From positions 62,001 through 126,000 of the forward strand of contig CAMHMJ010000004.1 in assembly GCA_946186185.1 (NCBI GenBank): a stretch of DNA of 64,000 nt. The letters are read 5' to 3'. The stretch is from an uncultured Treponema sp. Lineage in GTDB: Bacteria; Spirochaetota; Spirochaetia; Treponematales; Treponemataceae. Positions 27,089 to 35,965 of the stretch are shown here, in pieces (position 1 is the stretch's first letter; each line of letters starts with the position of its first letter). The position numbers and the translations under genes were made by a program. The notes under the pieces were generated by a model, which ran no database searches, was not told the origin of the DNA, and was given only the letters and a program-made list of their open reading frames with translations.

Positions 27089-27181
27089 TCGCTTTTCCTC
27101 TTTTTAATCTGTTAGTTTGAAGCGCCCACTGACCAGTTACACCGCCGGAGCAGTTACACAGTCATAAGCGCCGCAACTATT

Positions 27182-27739
27182 TTAGTTGGCAGAACCGTCA
27201 GAACAGCCGGAACAACCGCAGGAACCGTCGGAACAGTCGCCGCCACAGTCTCCTCCGCAGCTGCCACAGCCACCGCCGCAACCGCAGCCCATGTTAAAAT
27301 CCTCTTCCGTAGATTCCCGAACTGAAACGACTTCTACATCAAAGGTAAGGCGCTTTCCGGCAAGCTCGTGGTTTCCGTCAATTGTAATGGTGTCGTCAGA
27401 AACCTCGGTAACATGAACAACAAAAGGAGTTCCGTCATCTGCGGTTGCCTGGAACATCATTCCAACCTGAATGTCTACATCGCCGTCAAACTGTGAACGA
27501 GGCACCCTGGCAACAAGCATGTCGTTGTATTCGCCGTAAGCATCCTTTGCCTCAACAACTGCCTTGAACTTTGCGCCGGCTTCCTTTCCTTCAAGCTGGC
27601 TTTCAAGCCCGCTGATAAGCATTCCGTTTCCGTGAACATAACCTAAAGGAGCGCGTCCCGAAGAAGAATCCAGCTGATTTCCGTCGTCATCTGTAAGAGT
27701 GTAATGTATTTCAACAAATTTATTTTTTTCAATTTTCAT
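27182..27739 (-). CDS. slyD: FKBP-type peptidyl-prolyl isomerase SlyD
   Basis: 185 residues: FKBP core (YTLTDDDGNQLDSS, GMLISGLESQLEG) with an inserted chaperone flap (about 70-125), then a metal-binding tail of about 36 residues with nine Cys and many Gly and Asp. Unlike the E. coli tail it has no His, so metal preference may differ. SlyD folds proteins and handles Ni or other metals. AAGGA before the ATG. It follows the NifU-like gene by 90 nt. Confidence 0.93.
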   Translation of the reverse strand: MKIEKNKFVEIHYTLTDDDGNQLDSSSGRAPLGYVHGNGMLISGLESQLEGKEAGAKFKAVVEAKDAYGEYNDMLVARVPRSQFDGDVDIQVGMMFQATADDGTPFVVHVTEVSDDTITIDGNHELAGKRLTFDVEVVSVRESTEEDFNMGCGCGGGCGSCGGDCGGDCSDGSCGCSGCSDGSAN

Positions 27740-27829
27740 ATTCTTTTCCTTAAATAAAATTTAAATAGATTGCTGTCAGACAGGTTACAAAAAACCGCCT
27801 TACATTGAACCCGCCTTAAGTGAATTATC

Positions 27830-28171
27830 TTACATAAAGCCGGCGAACATATCCGGCTCTTCGCCTTCCTCTGTATCACGAACAACTTCCGTAATTTCCG
27901 GAACAGCTTCCGTAATATAGCTTTCAGCACCCTGCTTAAGAGTCATAAGAGCCATAGGACAGCTTCCGCAGGCACCTGTAAGCTTTACATGAAGACGCAT
28001 CTGTTCATCAATGCTCACAAACTCAATATCTCCGCCATCTGCCTGCAGCATAGGGCGGAACATCTCGATTGCTTCAAGAACCCTCTTCTTCAAATCTTCA
28101 TCAGTATTTTTTACTACAATATTTTCTGTTGAAGCATTTTCATTTGAAACTTTTTCCGTAGAATCCGACAT
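27830..28171 (-). CDS. NifU-like Fe-S scaffold protein
   Basis: 113 residues. After a 25-residue Asn/Ser/Thr-rich N terminus comes the NifU C-terminal domain with Cys68 and Cys71 (TGACGSCPMALMTLKQG). Carries a transient Fe-S cluster. AAGGAG lies 7 nt before the ATG. It probably serves the many Fe-S enzymes, including the hydrogenase and the radical SAM maturases. Confidence 0.9.
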   Translation of the reverse strand: MSDSTEKVSNENASTENIVVKNTDEDLKKRVLEAIEMFRPMLQADGGDIEFVSIDEQMRLHVKLTGACGSCPMALMTLKQGAESYITEAVPEITEVVRDTEEGEEPDMFAGFM

Positions 28172-28296
28172 TTTATAACTCCTTTTGCTCCGGGGTATAT
28201 AAAGCGAACATCTTTTAAACTCTATATCACAAAACCGAGCGCGTATTAACTCTCTAATATCTTACGCAAATAATATACTATTTTAAGATTTTCTTC

Positions 28297-28302
28297 TATA
28301 AT
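28297..28302 (+). promoter_or_regulatory. -10 box of the MetH-activation gene, leaderless type
   Basis: Perfect TATAAT six bases (AATCGC) before the ATG at 28309; there is no Shine-Dalgarno and the -35 is poor. Confidence 0.6.
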
Positions 28303-28308
28303 AATCGC

Positions 28309-29040
28309 ATGAGTGACTGCCTGCAACCGCTTTTCTTTTTTCCTGACAAAACCCAGCTTGAACCGGATTACGATGAAATCAAACGCTACCTGGGCTACAA
28401 AAAATCTTCGGAAATTCCGGAAAATGTGCAGACTATGATTCAAAAATGTGCCGCAGAACTGCATAAAATTATTACACCAAAGGCCTGCTACAAGGAATTT
28501 GACCTGACGGTAACAAAAGAAAATGAAACAGCGCGTGAAGCGGCTGGCACACAACAATCAGGCAGCGGTCAGACAACTTCAAAAGCCACGGACGCCGCAG
28601 ACGCAGCCACTGAAAAATTTGAAATCTTTAATATCCGCTTTGCAGACCTTTCCTTCAATTCAAAAAATCTGGGAATCAACTTAAAAAACTGCACAAAGGT
28701 AATACTTTTTGGCGCCACCATCGGACCTCTGGTTGACCAGACAATCCGGAAAGCCCAGAATTTCGGAAGCGCACAGGCGGCGGTATATCAGGCAACGGGT
28801 GCCATGTTTGCCGAAAAGCTGACCGAGCTTTTGAACCAGAAAATCAAGACCGACTACGAAAAAAAAGGCTTCAAGGCACACCCTCGCTACAGTCCGGGAT
28901 ACGGAGACATCAGCCTTCAGATGCAGCGGGACTTTTTCCGCCTTCTTCCCCTGGAAAAAATCGGACTCACCCTCATGGACAGCCTGATAATGGCCCCTGA
29001 AAAATCAGTAACAGCCTTCATCGGGCTGGAAAAAATTTGA
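28309..29040 (+). CDS. Stand-alone cobalamin-dependent methionine synthase activation-domain protein
   Basis: 243 residues. The C-terminal half carries the MetH activation-domain signature RYSPGYGDISLQMQRD and MDSLIMAPEKSVTAFIG, where the domain binds SAM to remethylate cob(II)alamin. An Ala/Thr/Gln-rich insert (about 74-104) interrupts the N-terminal part. Here the domain stands alone, so the MetH catalytic modules should be encoded elsewhere in the genome. Confidence 0.88.
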   Translation: MSDCLQPLFFFPDKTQLEPDYDEIKRYLGYKKSSEIPENVQTMIQKCAAELHKIITPKACYKEFDLTVTKENETAREAAGTQQSGSGQTTSKATDAADAATEKFEIFNIRFADLSFNSKNLGINLKNCTKVILFGATIGPLVDQTIRKAQNFGSAQAAVYQATGAMFAEKLTELLNQKIKTDYEKKGFKAHPRYSPGYGDISLQMQRDFFRLLPLEKIGLTLMDSLIMAPEKSVTAFIGLEKI

Positions 29041-29103
29041 TTTCAGCTTTTTAAAATCCGGGCACGAACCTTTTCTCCTGGGGCTTTTCCTCCAAATCCA
29101 ACT

Positions 29104-30771
29104 CTACTCCAGAATTGTAATTTCTACCCGGCGGTTCTGAGCCTTCCCCTCAGGAGTTGAATTATCTGCCACCGGCTTATTTGAACCACTTCCTTTACAG
29201 ATGAACCTGCCGGCCTGGATTCCCCGCCGTGAAAGCTCCTTTGCAATGGACTTTGCACGAAGTTCGGAAAGGCTCTGCTCTCCCCGTGGATTTCCGGTGC
29301 TTGCGGTGTGTCCTTCCACCAGGAACTGACTCTGTGGTATTTCCTTCAGTAAAGATGCAATTAAATCAAGGCGCTCGTTTTCCCCCGGCATAAGTTCCTC
29401 GCTGTCCGGTTTGAAACGCAGGTTCTGCATGGTAAGCCGGATTCCCGCCTCAGTATTTTCAACTGTGATATCCTTTGATTTTTTGGAAGGACTGTTTGGT
29501 TCCGGAGAAATTTTCTTTTCAAGGGTGCTGGCAATTGAAGTTCTGCCGGCTGGGCTTCCTCCAGAAATGGAACTGCCGCCTGAACCGTAGCCACCGTTTT
29601 TTCCCCCAGCGCCGCCAGCGGCACCGCCATTTCCAGATACACCGGATGCGCCGCCATTTGAATTACCGAATCCGCTGCCTGCTCCATAGCCGCCACCCGG
29701 AACATTGCTGCCAGGTACATCCGCCCTTGCAATTTCGCCGCCCTTCTTTACAAGAGGCTCTGAAAGCTTTTGAACCTCGTCGTCGTTCAGGGCAAGTGCA
29801 CGCTGAATTGCAGGAATAATCTTACTTCTGTCAACAGCCGGCGGATATTCGGTAAATAGTGAAATCGTTCCCTTAAAATTGATTTTATTTCCGTCCGTAT
29901 ATTCAAAGGTTTCGTCTACGCTGTCCCGAACAACCTCTGCGTAACCGGTATACTTATTGATATGCATGGTCGCATTGTGGGTTCCGTAAGCGCTCTTCAA
30001 ATCCCGGTCGCCGCCAAAATCGTAGTAGCTGATTCCGTAGCGGGTTGCCCATTTTGCCTGAAGGACATATACCTCCTGCCCACGGGACTGGGTCTCCCCC
30101 AGAAAAGTGTACTCAACATACATAGGAATTTTTGTTGGAATCCCTTTATTCAAAGGGTCAACTGCCCTCTCCGCCTTTGCCTGCCACTTATCCCCGATTT
30201 TTATAGAGGAGGCCGTAAAGGCCGGAAAGCTTCTGAAGGTGGGGTAACCGTGATCCTCGGTCATTATGAGCTCACCGCTGCTGGTAATTCTGAAGGCAGC
30301 AGGAATGGAATCGTGAAGGCCTTCTTCAACATTTACGCTGGCACGCCGGGTATCTTCAGAAACATAAAAGCTGCCCTCGTAAAAACTGGCCTTTGAAGAA
30401 GCATTGCGGGGAGCAGACGTTCGGGTAATAAATGAACGAACCTCCCGGCTCACAAGACCCACATAGCGCCCGTTATCGTAGCGCCGTAAATCCGTGCGTT
30501 CCACCAGAGTGTAGTTTCCGCCGCCGCTGTAGGTAAGATTGACCGGCAGGGAAGTCTGATTTGTCTGTGCTGAAACAGGTGAAAACCCGCAAAATAAACC
30601 GAACCCGCCTGTCAAAAAACAAAGAGCCAGAAGGGGTGTACGGACCAATCTTGCGGCACAAATAGTGCGTGCGGTGCGTAACACACAAGCTGCGGGGGTT
30701 ACAAAAATAGTGCGGGCTTCGCGTAGTACCCGAATTGCGTCTATTGAAAAAAATCTACTTCTCATCCTCAT
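29104..30771 (-). CDS. OmpA-family outer membrane protein
   Basis: 555 residues. A signal-like segment ends near residue 69 (CGFSPVSAQ). It is preceded by an unusually long Arg-rich N terminus with two similar units (REARTIFVTPAACV, RTARTICAARLV). The middle (about 75-330) is beta-rich; a Gly/Ser-rich linker (about 355-410) leads to an OmpA C-terminal peptidoglycan-binding domain (QNLRFKPDSEELMPG, VEGHTASTGNPRGE, SELRAKSIAKELSRRG). It overlaps the upstream DUF2400 gene by 17 nt with GGGAG inside that gene, so translation is coupled. A second ATG lies two codons in. Confidence 0.87.
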   Translation of the reverse strand: MRMRSRFFSIDAIRVLREARTIFVTPAACVLRTARTICAARLVRTPLLALCFLTGGFGLFCGFSPVSAQTNQTSLPVNLTYSGGGNYTLVERTDLRRYDNGRYVGLVSREVRSFITRTSAPRNASSKASFYEGSFYVSEDTRRASVNVEEGLHDSIPAAFRITSSGELIMTEDHGYPTFRSFPAFTASSIKIGDKWQAKAERAVDPLNKGIPTKIPMYVEYTFLGETQSRGQEVYVLQAKWATRYGISYYDFGGDRDLKSAYGTHNATMHINKYTGYAEVVRDSVDETFEYTDGNKINFKGTISLFTEYPPAVDRSKIIPAIQRALALNDDEVQKLSEPLVKKGGEIARADVPGSNVPGGGYGAGSGFGNSNGGASGVSGNGGAAGGAGGKNGGYGSGGSSISGGSPAGRTSIASTLEKKISPEPNSPSKKSKDITVENTEAGIRLTMQNLRFKPDSEELMPGENERLDLIASLLKEIPQSQFLVEGHTASTGNPRGEQSLSELRAKSIAKELSRRGIQAGRFICKGSGSNKPVADNSTPEGKAQNRRVEITILE

Positions 30772-31654
30772 TCACTCCCAGACCGAACAGGGCAAAATCA
30801 CCTTTTACGGGGTCCTCCGGCCACACTTCCTTTAATTTATCGGTAAGAAGGAGGGCAGTTTTTATAGAGCAGGGAGATTTTTCCGGGATAAGCCCCAGCT
30901 TCTGGCTTTGAGCAATCACATGGGTATCAAGGGGAATAACCAGGGTGGAAGGAGAAAGCCATGGCCACAGCCCCAGATCCACAGGAGAAGAAGCGCGGCT
31001 CATCCAGCGGAGAAACATAAAGATTCGCTTGTGGGGAGAGGTTTTGCCCTTGGAAACAATTTTTGATTTTGGAAAAAGTTCCTGGATGGCATGGCAGGCA
31101 TGGAGAGCATCGAAGGCAGTATTTTCAGAGAACGATTCCCCCCCCGCAGCAGACGGGTCTTTAGCATCGTTGAAGGCAACCGCCCCGCTTTCTTCTTCAC
31201 ATTGAGAAACGGAAACTCCACCTTCAGAAGAGTGGTCCTGGCTAGAAAACTGATTCTGGAGCCGGGAGTGAACAGCCGACCCTAAGCTTCCGCACTTATC
31301 AAAAACTTCAGCCATTTCCTCAAAGAAAAGGGCAATATCAGCATAGGAGTAAAAGCGGTAAAACTTTTTTTTGGAGTTTTCCCCGGATGAGGGAAAATCA
31401 GCGGTAAAATGCCGGTTCTTTATGTAGCTGTAAAAGCCGCCGTTTTTGTCTGCAAGATCAAAGGCAGCTCGCAGCTTTGGAATAAAAATGGAACGGGAAC
31501 CGAAGGAAAGCATGGCTGTAAAAAAAGAAGCCGCTTCTGCTTCTTCCTGAGCAGAATAGCGGCGTAAAAACTGGCTGGGGTCACTGTCGCAAAAGGAAGC
31601 GACCTCATATTTTTGTGCGAGAGATTTTAATTTTTCCGAAAGTGAAGAATCCAT
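30755..31654 (-). CDS. TIGR02757/DUF2400 family protein
   Basis: 299 residues from the ATG at 31654, chosen because GGGAGG lies just before it; the frame is open 10 codons further upstream. Family features: FLRRYSAQEEAEAASFFTAMLSFGSR near the N terminus and MFLRWMSRASSPVDLGLWPWLSPSTLVIPLDTHV cut into smaller blocks toward the end, resembling helix-hairpin-helix glycosylase-like proteins. Function unknown. A Ser/Glu/Ala-rich insert sits around 140-185. Confidence 0.8.
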   Translation of the reverse strand: MDSSLSEKLKSLAQKYEVASFCDSDPSQFLRRYSAQEEAEAASFFTAMLSFGSRSIFIPKLRAAFDLADKNGGFYSYIKNRHFTADFPSSGENSKKKFYRFYSYADIALFFEEMAEVFDKCGSLGSAVHSRLQNQFSSQDHSSEGGVSVSQCEEESGAVAFNDAKDPSAAGGESFSENTAFDALHACHAIQELFPKSKIVSKGKTSPHKRIFMFLRWMSRASSPVDLGLWPWLSPSTLVIPLDTHVIAQSQKLGLIPEKSPCSIKTALLLTDKLKEVWPEDPVKGDFALFGLGVNEDEK

Positions 31655-31688
31655 AAAACCTCCCGCAAAGTTTATTCTGGCCAAACAT

Positions 31689-31765
31689 CGCGCTTGCCCG
31701 CGGTTTTGACTCGCAGACAGGGATATTCACCCTGTATAAAATTGGCTTTCGGTCGCGGCATTCGC
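31689..31765. repeat. Dispersed AAAATTGGC repeat, rearranged partial copy
   Basis: AAAATTGGCTTTCGGTCGCGG from 31738. On the other strand is CTGCGAGTCAAAACCGCGGG (complement of 31692-31711 and neighbours), a block that follows AAAATTGGC in the copy at 50.85 kb. The two blocks are in opposite orientation here. A small hairpin ACAGGG/CCCTGT (31717-31735) lies between. Confidence 0.55.
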
Positions 31766-31768
31766 GGC

Positions 31769-33247
31769 CTATCTCATTATTCGATTTTTCTTTGCAACTG
31801 GTTCGCAGGTAACCTCTACACCCAGCTTCTTGAAAATCTTTCGGTCTACTTCGCTAAGAAGAACCGTAGTGTGAACCTGACAGCCGGCAAAGCGCGGAAG
31901 CTGCTGGAGAGCCTTAGCGCAGTTTTCATCCTCACGGGAAAGCATTGCTAGGGCAACCAGAACTTCGTCAGTATGAAGCCGCGGGTTATTTCCGCGAAGA
32001 TATGTTACCTTCATATTCTGAATCGGTTCAATCATGCTGGTTGGAATAAGCTTTACATTGTGGTCAATTCCGGCAAGATGCTTTGTTGCATTCAAAATGA
32101 GGGCGGCACTAGTTCCAAGCAAATCCGATGTTTCGCTGGTGATAATCGTTCCGTCTTCAAGCTCAATGGCAGCCGCAGGAACGCCGCTCTTCTGTCCGCG
32201 CTCGATGGCCGCAACCGTAACCTTTCTGTCCTTTGTAGAAATCTGAGCCTGCTGCATCAGAAGCTCGATTTTGTCTACTTCCTCTTCAGTTCCCTTTCCT
32301 TCAGCAAGCTGGCCTAAAGCAGCATAGTAACGGCGGATAATTTCCTGACGGCTTGCTTCACGGCAGGCTTCATCGTCAAAAATACAGTTTCCCGCCATGT
32401 TAACGCCCATGTCCGTAGGAGACTTGTACGGGTTTTCACCGTAGATGCCCTTAAAAATTGCATCCAGAACAGGGTAGATTTCGATATCGCGGTTGTAATT
32501 TACAGTGGTTTCGCCGTAGGCTTCAAGGTGCCACGGGTCAATCATGTTCACGTCGTTCAAATCAGCAGTTGCAGCTTCGTAAGCAACATTTACCGGATGC
32601 TTTAACGGAAGATTCCAGATCGGGAAGGTTTCAAACTTTGCATAGCCAGACTTGATTCCCCGTCTGTTATCCTGATAAAGCTGGCTTAAACAGGTAGCCA
32701 TTTTTCCGCTTCCAGGGCCAGGTGCCGTAATGACAACAAGAGGCCGGGTGGTTTCTATATAGTCGTTCTTTCCGTAACCTTCATCGCTGTTAATAAGGGC
32801 AACATTTGAAGGATAGCCCGGAATTGTGTAGTGAACGTATGTTTTGATTTTAAGTTTCTTGAGTTTTTTTCTGAAGATATCAGCGGCTGCCTGCCCCTGA
32901 TAGTGAGTGATGACTACGCTTCCAACCATAAGGCCGCGGCTCTGGAATTCATCACGCAGACGAAGCACGTCCATGTCGTATGTAATTCCCAAATCGCCCC
33001 GGACTTTGTTTTTCTCGATGTCAACTGCACTGATTACGATTACGATTTCCGCATAATCCGCAAGCTGCATGAGCATTTTGAGCTTACTGTCAGGCTCAAA
33101 ACCCGGAAGAACGCGGGAAGCATGATAATCATCAAAAAGCTTTCCGCCAAATTCCAAATAAAGCTTGTTTCCAAACTTCCCGATTCGTTCCTTAATGTGT
33201 TCTGACTGTATCTTAAGATACTTATCGTTGTCAAATCCCTTTTTCAT
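31769..33247 (-). CDS. DUF1846 family protein
   Basis: 492 residues, full family length. Opening MKKGFDNDKYLKIQSEHIKERI and the segment VITAPGPGSGKMATCLSQLYQD, which has a P-loop-like GPGSGK, are characteristic. Widespread in anaerobic bacteria; structures exist but no function is established. Promoter at 33258-33286 leaves almost no leader. Confidence 0.88.
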   Translation of the reverse strand: MKKGFDNDKYLKIQSEHIKERIGKFGNKLYLEFGGKLFDDYHASRVLPGFEPDSKLKMLMQLADYAEIVIVISAVDIEKNKVRGDLGITYDMDVLRLRDEFQSRGLMVGSVVITHYQGQAAADIFRKKLKKLKIKTYVHYTIPGYPSNVALINSDEGYGKNDYIETTRPLVVITAPGPGSGKMATCLSQLYQDNRRGIKSGYAKFETFPIWNLPLKHPVNVAYEAATADLNDVNMIDPWHLEAYGETTVNYNRDIEIYPVLDAIFKGIYGENPYKSPTDMGVNMAGNCIFDDEACREASRQEIIRRYYAALGQLAEGKGTEEEVDKIELLMQQAQISTKDRKVTVAAIERGQKSGVPAAAIELEDGTIITSETSDLLGTSAALILNATKHLAGIDHNVKLIPTSMIEPIQNMKVTYLRGNNPRLHTDEVLVALAMLSREDENCAKALQQLPRFAGCQVHTTVLLSEVDRKIFKKLGVEVTCEPVAKKNRIMR

Positions 33248-33257
33248 ACGGGATTTA

Positions 33258-33286
33258 ATTATATAGGAAACTAAATAATTTTTCTA
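33258..33286 (-). promoter_or_regulatory. Promoter of the DUF1846 gene
   Basis: Minus strand: -35 TAGAAA (33281-33286), 17-bp spacer, -10 TATAAT (33258-33263). Ten bases separate the -10 from the ATG, so the leader is only a few nucleotides; no Shine-Dalgarno. Confidence 0.6.
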
Positions 33287-33290
33287 CAAA

Positions 33291-33449
33291 TTATTCAACA
33301 ATAAATACGTCTTTTGCAGCCCCACACTGAGGACAGGTGTAATCGGCAGGTACATCAGCCCAGGCAGTTCCGGCAGGAACACCTTTTGCAGGATCTCCTA
33401 CATCTTTATCGTAAACATAACCGCAGCTGTCACATTGCATTCTTTCCAT
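33291..33449 (-). CDS. Rubredoxin
   Basis: 52 residues, one Fe(Cys)4 site: Cys6, Cys9 (CDSCGYVY) and Cys39, Cys42 (CPQCGAAKD). Small one-electron carrier. AGAGGTAA lies 6 nt before the ATG at 33449. Own promoter at 33474-33502. It sits just downstream of the hydrogenase gene, on the same strand, and may exchange electrons with it or with oxygen/peroxide detoxification enzymes. Confidence 0.95.
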   Translation of the reverse strand: MERMQCDSCGYVYDKDVGDPAKGVPAGTAWADVPADYTCPQCGAAKDVFIVE

Positions 33450-33473
33450 TTGCTTACCTCTTAACAAGACTCT

Positions 33474-33502
33474 ATTTTAACCCATTGTGCACTTTTTAGC
33501 AA
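33474..33502 (-). promoter_or_regulatory. Promoter of the rubredoxin gene
   Basis: Minus strand: -35 TTGCTA (33497-33502), 17-bp spacer, -10 TAAAAT (33474-33479). Confidence 0.65.
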
Positions 33503-33545
33503 ATAGAAAATATAATTCCTGAAAATGACATACCAGGTACAACCC

Positions 33546-35015
33546 CTACATCTTCCCATCCCGGTACATCGAGAACTTGTCCATCGGGTATTTCTTCAGG
33601 TTTTCAAGGATTTTTCGGTCGTCTGCCTTTCCCAAAAGCGTTTCACGGGCCCGGGAAATTTCCACCTCAGTCTTGTGCTTACTTGGGCCGCCTACACAGC
33701 CCCCGGAACAAACCATTCCTTCCACAAAGTCTTCCTGAAGATTTCCAAGTTTTAACTGAGCGATGGCTTTCATACACTCCTTGCCGCCGGCACATTTCAA
33801 AAGCTTTATGCCGCTCACATCTTCGCCCCGCTCTTTCATACATTCCAGAACAGCGTCTGCAACTCCACCGGAAGAAGCAAATTTCTTTCCAAAAACGCTG
33901 GCTTCCTGATATTCTTCTTCCACAGCTTCAAAAGACAAATCCTTAGAGCGCATAAGGGCACGGAGCTCACCGTAGGTGATGGCGTAGTCGGCATTGTCAG
34001 CAATGGTCGGGTCGTTGGCTTCAGATTTTTTTGCAATGCAGGGACCCACAAAAACCGTTACGCAGCCCGGTCGGGTAACCTTAAGATATCGGGAAATTGC
34101 ACACATAGGAGAAATGGTATTGGATTTATTGTTCTTAAACACATCCGGAAAGTGCTGCTTCAAAAGATTGATGAAGGCAGGACAGCAGGAAGTAGTCATT
34201 TTTCTACCTTCCTTTAAGGCTTCGCTCCACTCCAGGGATTCGTAGGCAGCAGTCATGTCGCCGCCAAGACCTACTTCAACCATGTCGCTGAAGCCCATCT
34301 TCATCAGGGCAGAGCGCACGCTTGCCATGGTGATATTTTCGCCGAACTGGCCTTCCGTAGCAGGAGCACACATGGCAATCACTTCTTTTCCGGCAAGAAT
34401 ATCGTTTATGATATTTACAAGATAAGTTTTTGAACCGATAGCACCAAAAGGACAGGAATGAATGCAGTGTCCGCACTGAATGCAGCGCTCCTCGTTTATG
34501 CGACAGAAACCGTATTCGTCGTAGGTAATGGCACCAACGGGGCAGGCCTTTTTACACGGCCGCTCCAGATGAACAATGGCGCCGTAGGGACAGGCCTTTG
34601 CACACATTCCGCATTCCTTACATTTTGCAGAATCGATGTGCATTCGGACTTCACCCGGAGTAATGGCGTTAAAACGGCAGGAGTTAATGCAAGGCCGTCC
34701 AATACAGAAACGGCAGATAGAAGTAACCGAATAGGCGGAAATAGGGCAGTCGTCGCAGGCCGCATTAATCACCTGAACCACGCAATCGCTCTCTTCTTTG
34801 TCAGTAGGGCATTCCGCACAGGCCAGATGAATCCTCTGCTTTACAATTTCCCTTTCCTTGTAAATACAGCAGTAGGAAGATTTAGGACCCGGCACCATTT
34901 TGTAGACCAGCTTTTCCTTCTCATCTGCAGAAAGCTTTCCTTCCCATGCCAGCCGGCAAACCTCTTCCATGATTTTATGCTTAAAAGAAACAATAGCCTT
35001 ATCATTAGTTACCAT
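33546..35015 (-). CDS. [FeFe] hydrogenase, group B type
   Basis: Reversible H2 production/uptake with the H-cluster built by HydEFG. 489 residues from the ATG at 35015. Two N-terminal Cys-rich segments and ferredoxin-like motifs (CKECGMCAKACP, CIQCGHCIHSCP) bind 4Fe-4S clusters. H-cluster signatures are L1 TSCCPAF, L2 VGPCIAKKSE and L3 MVCSGGCVGG. The L1 TSCCPA and the compact layout match the TIGR04105 group B1/B3 enzymes rather than group A. The frame extends 18 codons upstream, but TATTAT lies 6 nt before the chosen ATG. No partner diaphorase is next to it, so ferredoxin is the likely donor. Confidence 0.93.
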   Translation of the reverse strand: MVTNDKAIVSFKHKIMEEVCRLAWEGKLSADEKEKLVYKMVPGPKSSYCCIYKEREIVKQRIHLACAECPTDKEESDCVVQVINAACDDCPISAYSVTSICRFCIGRPCINSCRFNAITPGEVRMHIDSAKCKECGMCAKACPYGAIVHLERPCKKACPVGAITYDEYGFCRINEERCIQCGHCIHSCPFGAIGSKTYLVNIINDILAGKEVIAMCAPATEGQFGENITMASVRSALMKMGFSDMVEVGLGGDMTAAYESLEWSEALKEGRKMTTSCCPAFINLLKQHFPDVFKNNKSNTISPMCAISRYLKVTRPGCVTVFVGPCIAKKSEANDPTIADNADYAITYGELRALMRSKDLSFEAVEEEYQEASVFGKKFASSGGVADAVLECMKERGEDVSGIKLLKCAGGKECMKAIAQLKLGNLQEDFVEGMVCSGGCVGGPSKHKTEVEISRARETLLGKADDRKILENLKKYPMDKFSMYRDGKM

Positions 35016-35099
35016 AGGAAAATAATAGCAGATTTTTTTGATTTTTAAAAGTTGTTTTTTATGGTTCAAACCGCCAGTAAATGTGATTTTTTTTTGCAG

Positions 35100-35543
35100 T
35101 TACAATACCAGCCGATGATCAAAAGAAAAATCGTGAACCTCTGCAACAAACACCTTTTTAAAATCTTCATGTAAAGGATTAATTATCAGATTGTATTCGT
35201 GTTCATATTCGTAAGGCATTATGACAGAAGGGACCTTTAACATAAGCCCGGATTTTTCCTTCAGCCATTTTGAACCATAATCAACTTCTACAATATCTTC
35301 CGGTAATTTCAAAATTTTTATTGATAAAAGATAATCCGGAACATAAATCTTTGCATATGCCATATTAACAGGAGGATTCAGTTTATCCGTATGTACAAGA
35401 ATTTCCAGAGCTGCAAGAGATAAAGAAGATGAAGTATAGAGGGCTGGAATTCCTTTTTCATTCCAGCGCCCACCAAACAGCTCTGCTCCTCGACCGGATA
35501 AATCTTCGATTCGTTCTTTTCGCGCTATGCGGTATACAACCAT
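35100..35543 (-). CDS. RES-domain toxin
   Basis: 147 residues. RES family: YRIARK near the N terminus, GGRWNEKGIPALYTSSS, ALEILVH and VPSVIMPYEYEHEYNLIINP. RES toxins degrade NAD+ and stop growth. Start and the antitoxin stop overlap as TGATG, so translation is coupled. Second gene of a toxin-antitoxin pair. Confidence 0.9.
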   Translation of the reverse strand: MVVYRIARKERIEDLSGRGAELFGGRWNEKGIPALYTSSSLSLAALEILVHTDKLNPPVNMAYAKIYVPDYLLSIKILKLPEDIVEVDYGSKWLKEKSGLMLKVPSVIMPYEYEHEYNLIINPLHEDFKKVFVAEVHDFSFDHRLVL

Positions 35544-35935
35544 CAGGAATAAACTCCATATTCAATGCGGCCAAGAATATCCATTACCTCTTCCGCACCA
35601 AACCGGGAACTCAGCGCCTGAACTGGAGTTATATCACCAAGAGCTGAATTAGGAGTTTTTAACCATTTTACGGCAGATTCTTCGGAACCAAAAATTTCTG
35701 TTGCTTTTTCATGGGCTCTCATTAAGGAAATTGTAACTTCCGCAGCCTGAGAAGGAATATTCTGATCAGGTTTTAATCGGGAAAGGGTTCGTACGCTGGT
35801 GCCCGCAATAACTGCAAAATCTTTATCCGTAAAGTTGAAAACAATATGAACGATATTATTGTAATCATTCTTTTTTACGCCATTTAAAACCATCGAGCGA
35901 CATTTTAAGGGTGTATATCTTACTGCCATTGCCAT
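35543..35935 (-). CDS. Xre/MbcA/ParS-type antitoxin (DUF2384)
   Basis: 130 residues. A helix-turn-helix-like middle (DFAVIAGTSVRTLSRLKP) and a C-terminal DUF2384 toxin-binding domain (WLKTPNSALGDITPVQALSS, ILGRIEYGVYS). Neutralises the RES toxin and should repress its own promoter. AAGGAGG lies 6 nt before the ATG. A second in-frame ATG is two codons in. Confidence 0.88.
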   Translation of the reverse strand: MAMAVRYTPLKCRSMVLNGVKKNDYNNIVHIVFNFTDKDFAVIAGTSVRTLSRLKPDQNIPSQAAEVTISLMRAHEKATEIFGSEESAVKWLKTPNSALGDITPVQALSSRFGAEEVMDILGRIEYGVYS

Positions 35936-35965
35936 ACAAAACCTCCTTGCGATTCTTTTTTTTCA

